Positions 39,001 to 48,000 of a stretch of 64,000 bases of DNA are shown piece after piece (position 1 is the stretch's first letter; each line of letters starts with the position of its first letter). Under the pieces are notes generated by a model. The model was given only the letters and a program-made list of their open reading frames with translations, did no database searches and was not told the DNA's origin. A program made the translations under genes and the position numbers. The DNA is from Anaspis maculata (lineage: Eukaryota > Arthropoda > Insecta > Coleoptera > Scraptiidae). The stretch covers positions 38,649,745-38,713,744 of the forward strand of contig OX421962.1 of assembly GCA_949128115.1 (NCBI GenBank), in the 5' to 3' direction.

Positions 39001-42000
39001 AGTGTTGGACAAAGCGAAATTGTATGTGTATCGGGAAATTGTTTCGGGTTGATGATTCGACCAAACAAAATACATACATACATGAATAACTAAACGTATA
39101 ATACCTGGTCAGTATTTAATATTTAAAATTTCGATTCGGTCGGTCGCTGTGACCCACTGTATAACAATACCTGCAATGTGCGATTTTTTTCTTCATCACC
39201 TACCTACTTGGTTATTAGAAGTTTTTTCTATGGGTCTTTCAGTAACCATGACAACGTGTAGCTCAACATTTTGGATCAGTGGGAAATTTTTCTGTGAGGT
39301 TGATGGCTTTCTCGTTTCATCCCCATTTCCGGGCTAGTTTCCGGGGCAAACATCAGTTGCGTTGTTAGTTGTTCACGCTTTGGGACTGTCGACTACGCAG
39401 CTCTGTCGACCACCAATACAAAATATAGATTTCGCTTCATTTCAGCAATGTAGGAGCCTAAGGATTGTTTTTCTTCGCTGAGATTGATGAGGTCAAACGG
39501 CAGGAAATTGAATAACTGGTATTTCAAAAGATTTTTTACACTGAAATATTATTTTTCTCCTAATTTCTATGCAAGTGCTATTATTTATGAACAGGCAACA
39601 GGTTTACATGTTCCAATTCCAAATCCATCGTTTGCTGAACATGCTCATCACGTCCATGAGTTAACGAGTGAATATGCCCTCACGGGCGTGAGGCTCAGTG
39701 GCGCACTTTCTAGTAGTGAATCAGTGAACGTATCAAATACATACTAAAAAAGGATCCAATGCTCATTTTATCTCAGGAAGCGAAGCAGTTACCATAGCAT
39801 AGGCAGAATATATCCCATACACTTTCTATTTTCTGTAGAATGATTTTTAGGAGCAAAAATAATGTGACGAGCCGGGGGCTACGACTACGGCTGATGGCAC
39901 CTGCAAAGTTTTGGAGCGAAGCTATCAGCGGCCACCGGTCGTATTCTCCCAGCGCTCCAGCTTGTCACTTTATTTTTGCTCCTAAAGGTCATTCTACTGA
40001 AAATAGAAAGTGTATGGGATATAGGTGTAGGTATAGGTGCACATTTTGAATTTGAACATAATCAGATGAATATCGTTGATTTCAAAATCCCAGCAAGTTT
40101 TACAGTTGCTTTGTATTCAATTTATTGTTATTAAAAGTAGAGTTTTTAGTTCAGACATAGTTAGTTATTAAGGAATGGTCATTTTAAAAAATTCATAACT
40201 AGTGACGTATTGACTCGCAGGTCGTGTCACTCTGGAGCTTTTTTAGAGAAATTTCGAAGTGTTCTCTGAATATGACTGCGCTTAATGTGCCAACAAATTT
40301 TTGCTAAATGAAGTACTTTGCTGCATCCCGTAAATTTCAAGTACAGCCACCTTGTAAAATTCCGTACTTCATCGGCGACGCCGCGTCACACTTAATAGGT
40401 CCCTTCGTTTCGGTTTTTTTGAGTGCGCATGTCTGGCGCGAATTTCATAGTTTCGTACACCAATATTGAAAATCAACACACAAAAATATTGTAGTGCACC
40501 TAAAATTTCACATATAATTTGGTTGAATGTTAGATACCATTTTTTATATTGAAAGGAAATGTTTCGTTGGAATTAAATTCAATTATCGTTTGTGGAAGTT
40601 CAGGAACAACGAAAATGGCAACAGCGCTCAAAACAACAAGACATCGGCGTCAACTGTCACTTGTGAGAATTATGATCACACTTCTCGTTTCTACCTGACC
40701 TACTTTTCATTTGCTCATGTTTTGACGAAAGAACAGAACCTGTTGAAAATGGCTGTACCGAGAAGGTAGTTCAAAGAAGCTACGAAGAGATGCATTTACG
40801 GTATGTATAAAAGTGACAGCCAGGAACCAGTTGTGTAGTAGGCGGCTAGACAGAGCATGCAGCGTTGCCATTCAACTGACAGGTGTACGAAAGTTTTCAA
40901 AATTTGGAGCCTTCAAGCATGCGCACCTGCCCAAACGAAGTAGCCTATTGTTACTATTGTAGTTGTTTCTCATTATTTAGACAAAATTTCCCTCCAAATA
41001 ATCCAACAAAAACAAGTGAAAATGCCGTCACGCGAGTGAGTCTCATTAGCGCATTTTTTCAGTGCAGATTCTGAAGGATGAAGGGCTGGAATTTATATGT
41101 ATAGGTATACTTACTTATTTGGTATATCTACCTACACACTTTATAGTGGGCAGAGCGTATATTATAACCTGAAAGCCAAAATGCACGTCAGTCCTATCTA
41201 GGGGATCCACAGCATCTTTCGTGGAATTTCCATTGTTTGGCCTAAAATCGGAATTGACCAAAGAATGGATTCCGTTTCGGCGAAATTCAACTTGGAGGAC
41301 ATAAGTTGGTGGATACTTACTCGGTTTCGGAAAATTATTGAAGCGAAAGTGAAATTTTTGGGTTCGACATAATTTTCTCAACCAACGTGTGAGTACAACA
41401 TATTAACTCGCTTCCGCACTGCAGAGAAAGATTGGCGTTTTGTGACCCTGGTAAAAAAAAACTGATGTTTTCCGTTATAAGTTGGTTGAATTATTTTAGC
41501 GAAAAGTTAATCCATTGCAACGAGCATTCCATATCTCAAAAGCTACTTACCTATTTGCAAGCTGGAAAACATCAATATTTACTGTTCAGTGATTACAATT
41601 CCTGAACAATAAAACAATATTTAAAAAAACTCTCGTAAACAACGATTTTCATTATTTAGAAGCGCACATATTTTTGATTGCCAATTATTATTGGAATTGA
41701 TAGAGCTCGTTTTGTTCTTGATTTAAAAGCTTTCCTACCCCGCTGTTTATTAACTAATGCAGATCAGAGCTTTCCAATAATTCCATTTTGGGCATTTCCA
41801 AGAAATATTAGACTAACATATGCTGTTCAATTTGATTTGCTGAATTAATTATCTAATTATAGTATGTTCAACCCTAGCGTGTAGAATCATTAGAAATATG
41901 AGCTATTATTTCCCGAATTTCTTTTGTCAAAATGCGTCGCGTGGCGAATATATGATAATTATTATATAATTCATGATAGTGGACGTGGTAGGAAAAAACA

Positions 42001-45000
42001 AGTTGCAAATGATGATAAAGGCAAACCACTTTGCAGGATCGTAACTAAGACTTGAAAAAACGATTTGACCCGCAGTGCTTTTTTTTTCGTCCCTTAGGAT
42101 TTGAATGGTGCCCCTTTTTCAAAATGGCGGATTTTATCTAGGGGCAGAAGGTATCGATTAGCCTGGTGATGTCCAGCTTTGTTAAAATATATGGAGCTAT
42201 GTCTCGATCGGTTTCTGGGATATCAAACACTATTTAAAAACATGGTGGAACATTGACATCTGTCGCAGGCAAATTTGGTGGAGGCGCCAAAATGAATTTA
42301 GTACGGTCATAAGAAAATCGCTGTAACATTTTTAGTTTTCAACCGATTTTAACACAAGACATCTAATTTTGTAGAAAAGTGAATTCTTTTTGTTATCTTA
42401 TACCTACCTCCCATGAAAAAGACATTGAGGAATGTTGAAAAAAAAATTGAAAAATAATTTGAAAAAAAGATTTTTTTATTTTTTTATTTTTATGAAAATT
42501 GCCTTATTTGTAGATTTCGATGTGCCCTTTCTAAATTTGCATTTTTCCGATTAATATCTTTGCACTGCGCACCGCCATCTTGGAAAAATGATATTTGAAA
42601 AGAAATTTTTGACAATATCTAAATTTTAGAGTATGCAAAATTTGAATGTTCATATACGTATGAAAGTACATTCAATTCTCCACGATTTGACATCTGAACC
42701 ATCTTTGTGCGACTTGGGGCTCTTAAGCTAGAGCTTCCGGAAGTATCAATTTTCGGTGTTAAATAGTGACCGCGCCTACCGGATTTCACCACTGGATCAC
42801 CACCATGTCTAAATCAAGTTATCCATCAATAACGCGTCGTCATTTATCACAAATCATGAACATTGGTGGACCTGGCACAGCCCCAAGAGGTGATTTTCAA
42901 TTCTTTTGGAACCGAAAATTGATACTTCCAGAAGGTCTAACTCAAGAACCACGGGTCGCACAGAGCTGGTTCAGATGTCAAACTGTGGAAGATTGAATGT
43001 GCTTTCATATGTATATAAACATTTCAATTTCACAAAGGCCAAAGTTCAGATTTTGTCAAAAACTTCTTTTCAGACATCATTTTTTCAATATGGCGGCGCG
43101 TGCTGCAAAGATAGAAATCGGAAAAGTACAAATTTAGAAAGGGCACATCAAAGTCTACAAATAAGGCAATTTTCATGGAAATAAAAAAATGAAAAAAATC
43201 CTTTTTTTTCCAAATTATTTTTTAATTTTTTCTTCAACATCCCTCAATGTCTTTTTCCATGGAAGATATAAGGTAACAAGAAGAATTCACTTTTCTACAA
43301 AATGAGATGTCTTGTGTCAAAATCGGTTGAAAAATAAAAATGTTACGGCAATTTTCTTATGACAGTACTAAATTCCTTTTGGCGCCTCCACCAAATTTTC
43401 CTGCGGTAGATGGCAATGTTCCACCATTTTTTTAAATAGTGTTTGATGTCCCAGAAACCAATTGAGACATAGCCCCATATATTTCTACTAAGCTGGACAT
43501 CACTAGGCTATTCGATACCTTCTGCCCCTAGATAATATCCGCCATTTTGAAAAAGGGGCGCTATTCAAATCCTGAGGGACGAAAAGAAAAGCACTGCGGG
43601 TCAAATCGTTTATTTAAATCTCAGTTGTAACCCTACAAAGTGGTTTGCCTTTATCATCATTTGCAACTTATATTCTCTATTTCGGTTGTACCACGTCCAC
43701 TATGAGCATCTAAATTTCATATTTAAAGAGTCATTATATGATAGCTTAGTCGCTATAGAGAACATTTTCTGTGATTTCATCAAAAATCGGTCCACGATAT
43801 TTTGGTGTTGCATTTTTTTTTGACCTCAGTATAAACTGGGTCGACGATGAAGTGGACTACCAGGAATTTTGCCTCGATTAAAATGAGGATTTCTTTGAAA
43901 ACTGAAAAAAAAAATTGGTGGCGGTCGATAGAGTAAGAAAAAAAACCGGCAAGTAGGTACGGGTCGACTTATTTTCATGTCTCTACAACATATCCAAAAT
44001 TTATGGAAATCGGTCACCATGAGAGACCGTGAAAGTGATCGTTTTGGCATGGAATGACTCTAATAGAACGTTCAACTTTAATGTGATTCTAGTAAGATAT
44101 TGTTACGTATATCTCGCGTACGAGTTCGTTCATAATCAAGACGATCGTTTTAAAACACACTGTTCATTACCACGTACTACAATGAATACACGCCAATAAT
44201 TACAACTTGGGAATATCGCTGGTTACTAGTCGCTTTCTATCCGCTCTCTACCACTTCGCGTTCAATACTGGTTCGTAGGCCGAGGATCGGTGTCTTATAT
44301 GGCTCCGACTATTGATCTCGAATCTTCCATGGGTCCTTCAGCAAATTCCACAGTGACCCGGCATACGGCTTCTAGGCGACTCCCGGAAAATCACACACCT
44401 TTCGCGTGTTTCCCGTGTGTTCTGGAATGTCGCCAATTCGACTGATGCTTTCTAATCGACCGTTCAAGTCTCCCAATGATTTCAATCGCCAAGCCATCGC
44501 GTATATTCTGGAAATGTCCAGAGCTCCGCACTTATACACTGCGACATAATGGGGAAAAGTCTAGAAAGATCGCATGTTCTCCAGAATCGCCGCTCGTAAA
44601 GATATCATTTCCCAAATTTTCTCTTTCCAAATGCGTCCCGTGGCAAGACTCCCAGCCAACTGAAATACACTAGGGTTGAACATATACTATACTTGATAAT
44701 TTCCATACCTTATGGGTAGGTTCAGTGGAGGGGACCGAATTTTGTAGATATATGCCGTTCACGTTTTAAATTCAGTAGAATAACTTTTGGAGCAAAAATA
44801 AAGTGACGAGCCGGGGGCTACGGCTACGGCTGATCGCATCTGCCAAGTTTTGGAGCGAAACTATCAGCGGCCATCCAGCCGTATCCTCCCAGCGCTCCAA
44901 CTTGTCACTTTATTTTTGCTCCAAAAAGTCATTCTACTAAAAATAAAATGTGAACATGAAAAAAGTTTTTGTCATTCAAAAAAAAAACGACAAAGTCTTG

Positions 45001-48000
45001 CTTCTTTGTTGTGACGACCTGATAGAATAGAGGACTTGTTCCTTGGCTTCATGATGAATACCTACACTACGTAAAAACTCCTTCATTGTCATGTCACTTT
45101 TTTGAGATGACAAAAAATGTATGTACGAAATTCTATGCTCTTCACTGTACGTACAGGGTGTTCACGATAAAATTCACCCCCCTCCAGTAGATTCCCCTTT
45201 GAAATATTTCGAAGAACTTAAAACTTTTTCCTCACGATTTTTTCCAGGGACCTTAAATCGATCCTCTGACCCCCGGTTGCAAGAAACTAAAATTTGCTCC
45301 GTCGCAAATTAGCTTCGGTACCAAACTCGGTATCAAATGGTAGGCTATTTGTAGGCGTAAAAAAAGGAGTGTCTAGGGTGACGACTGACATAATATGTCA
45401 AACAAAAAATTGAATAAAATATGGGAATGGAAAGCTGAGCTGATATTGTGAGTGAGAAAAGCACTGGTGTGCCTAATTCAAACCGAGTATACGTGTGGGT
45501 TTACATTTTGTGCTCATTAATAGAGAATTTTGGCTGATGGGTGCAGGCAATCAGTTATACAGGTTTGTTTGTATGAGGACATTTGAAACAGTTGAAGTCT
45601 AGCTGTCAAGAGTCAAGCAAATTTGAAGAGTGGAAATGGTGCGCGGAAAGAAATACACCGAAGAAGATAGCTCTAGGTCTTCAACTCCGATGAGATCCAC
45701 GATCCGCAACACATTGTCCTTCGTGAACCTATATCGCTCCTTAAATTCCTTGTCGTTGTAAAACTCGAAGAGGTTTTCCCGCTCAGCATTTACACGACGA
45801 ACTGCACCTGCAACGTCTTGCTCTTCTTCAGAAGAGGAAAATTCGGAGACTTCCGAAAATTCTGAAAGCGCCAAGTCAGAAAGATACGCATACAGCGTGA
45901 CATATTGTGACGGTCCGGTCAACAACAAACCGTCCACCACACGTTTCGATCCGGTTAACTCTTTATTGCAGTTGCAGAGTCGTGGGTCGTGTTGGGACCT
46001 GATGGGCAAGGGACCTAAACTACCTAAATGTGCACATCTAAGGGTTAGGGCAAGAAACAATAAAACAAGAGGAAAGAGGCAGCCATTTTCAGTGTGTGGG
46101 GTCTATTTTTGTACCAAAGAAAAACTTGACAAATCCAGAATTCAGTTTCATTCCTTTCTCTCAATTTCTTTGCTGTTGCTCATGCCAACGACTCCTGCAG
46201 TATTTCCTGTCGTCAAAAGCTGTTCTGGAGCTACTGAATCAGCACTGGATATCACCTTGACACATGCTTGATACAGTGTCACTAGCGGCCCAAAATTGTT
46301 CAAGTTTCGTCACGGGATCACAGTCCCAGTACTCCTGTAACTCATCGTTGTCACCGAAGCACTCATACTTTGACTGAGCAATACTTTGCAATAAAGAGCT
46401 CCGCGTTCTTGGTGTAAACAACAGCTTTGTTTCCGCCGTACAGGTACAGGGCTCGTGGAGGCACCCAGCAAGTGTTTGCAATTTCAGTCGGTAACTCCCA
46501 TCGCCTGAACCTGGAATTGTTGATCGACATAATAGCATTTACGGAGGCAGTTTGTCATATTCACCTGATCGACAGCCTGTGCATGGATTTATGCCTTAAT
46601 TCGGTGCAATGATTTGCATATTATTCTTCAAAACTCGAAGAAATAAATAATGCTGTTAACCTCTGAAATTCCTGACGCTTCTTTGACTTTGACAGCTCGC
46701 GACGCGAAGTAGGTACATCTTATCTACGAGACGGTTTTTTTGATCGGCAATGACACAACGAACTGCATCTTCTACTTCTTGTTCTTCTTCAGAAGAATAA
46801 AAATCGGAGACGTTGGAAAATTCAAAATAAAGTGTCGAATCAGACCTTTTAGCGCTTTTAGGTACGTGCATACGCATAAAAAGATGCAAGTAGTTCAAAT
46901 GCGTGATAACCTTAGCCACAGCCTGTTTGCTACCTCGTTCGATACCCTGTTCCTGCAACCTAGCTGCAACCCGATTCAATTTGCTACGTCGCAAAATTAG
47001 ATACCATGTTCGTGCAACCGGGCATGAAAGTTTCTAATTGGTACCGTATACAGAGTGTTATATGTAACTTTTTTATTTTAATAGTAACACCCTATATTTT
47101 ATTCCGTTATTTGATGAAGCTTTTTTTTCTGATTACAAATATATATGACACTTATGATTTATTTTGACATGTAAGTTGTCGAAAAAATAATAAATGAGGT
47201 AGTCAAATAATTTTGTTTCACGGCAAGATGGCTTTGGTTTCTACAGTTCACTTCAAATAAAGTTATTCTCACAGCATTTTATCTGCAGAATTCAACTCTG
47301 CATGGATAAATGGTCCAATTCGTTCCTAATACAGGGTGTCGCGTAATTTTCAATTTTTTATTTATTCGACTACCTATTTTATTATTTTTTTGACAGCTTC
47401 CTTGTCAAAATAAATCATGAATGTTATATATTTTTGTAATCAGAAAGAAAGGCTCCATCAAATGACATAATAAAATATAGGGTGTTGCATTTGAAATAAA
47501 AAAGTTACATGTCACACCCTGTATACGGTACCAATTGAAAACTTTTAGACAATCGATTCAAGATCTCTGAAAAAAGTGGTTGTGAAAAAGTTTTTATTTT
47601 TTCAAAATATCTCAAAGGGGAATCTCCTAGAGGGGGGGGGGGGGTGAATTTTATCGTGATCACCTGTACATACTCAACATACGCCTTGATAAAATCATGT
47701 CCATTTTAGATCCCCATCAACGCACAAGATGTCCCCAATGGTGCGAAAAATCTTCCTTCAGCTCATGCCAAAACTTCTCATCATGCGGAGGACCACGTAC
47801 AGCCTCCCAGAATACGACGACACAGTTCCACCTCGAGGGTACACCAGCGAAATGGAAATGCAGTAAGAAACGCTCCTTTTTTCTTATTAAAAACTTTTTC
47901 TGTTTGCATGTGTTTGTTTATTTACATTATTTCCCTGAGCTCAGGCCGTATTTCAGGTTGAATATGAGGGATCCCTTCACGACCGATTTCAAAATAACGA

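Noticed and set aside
40527..40769. Small 80-codon gene
   Set aside because: No recognisable motif, no context, AT-rich; probably chance.
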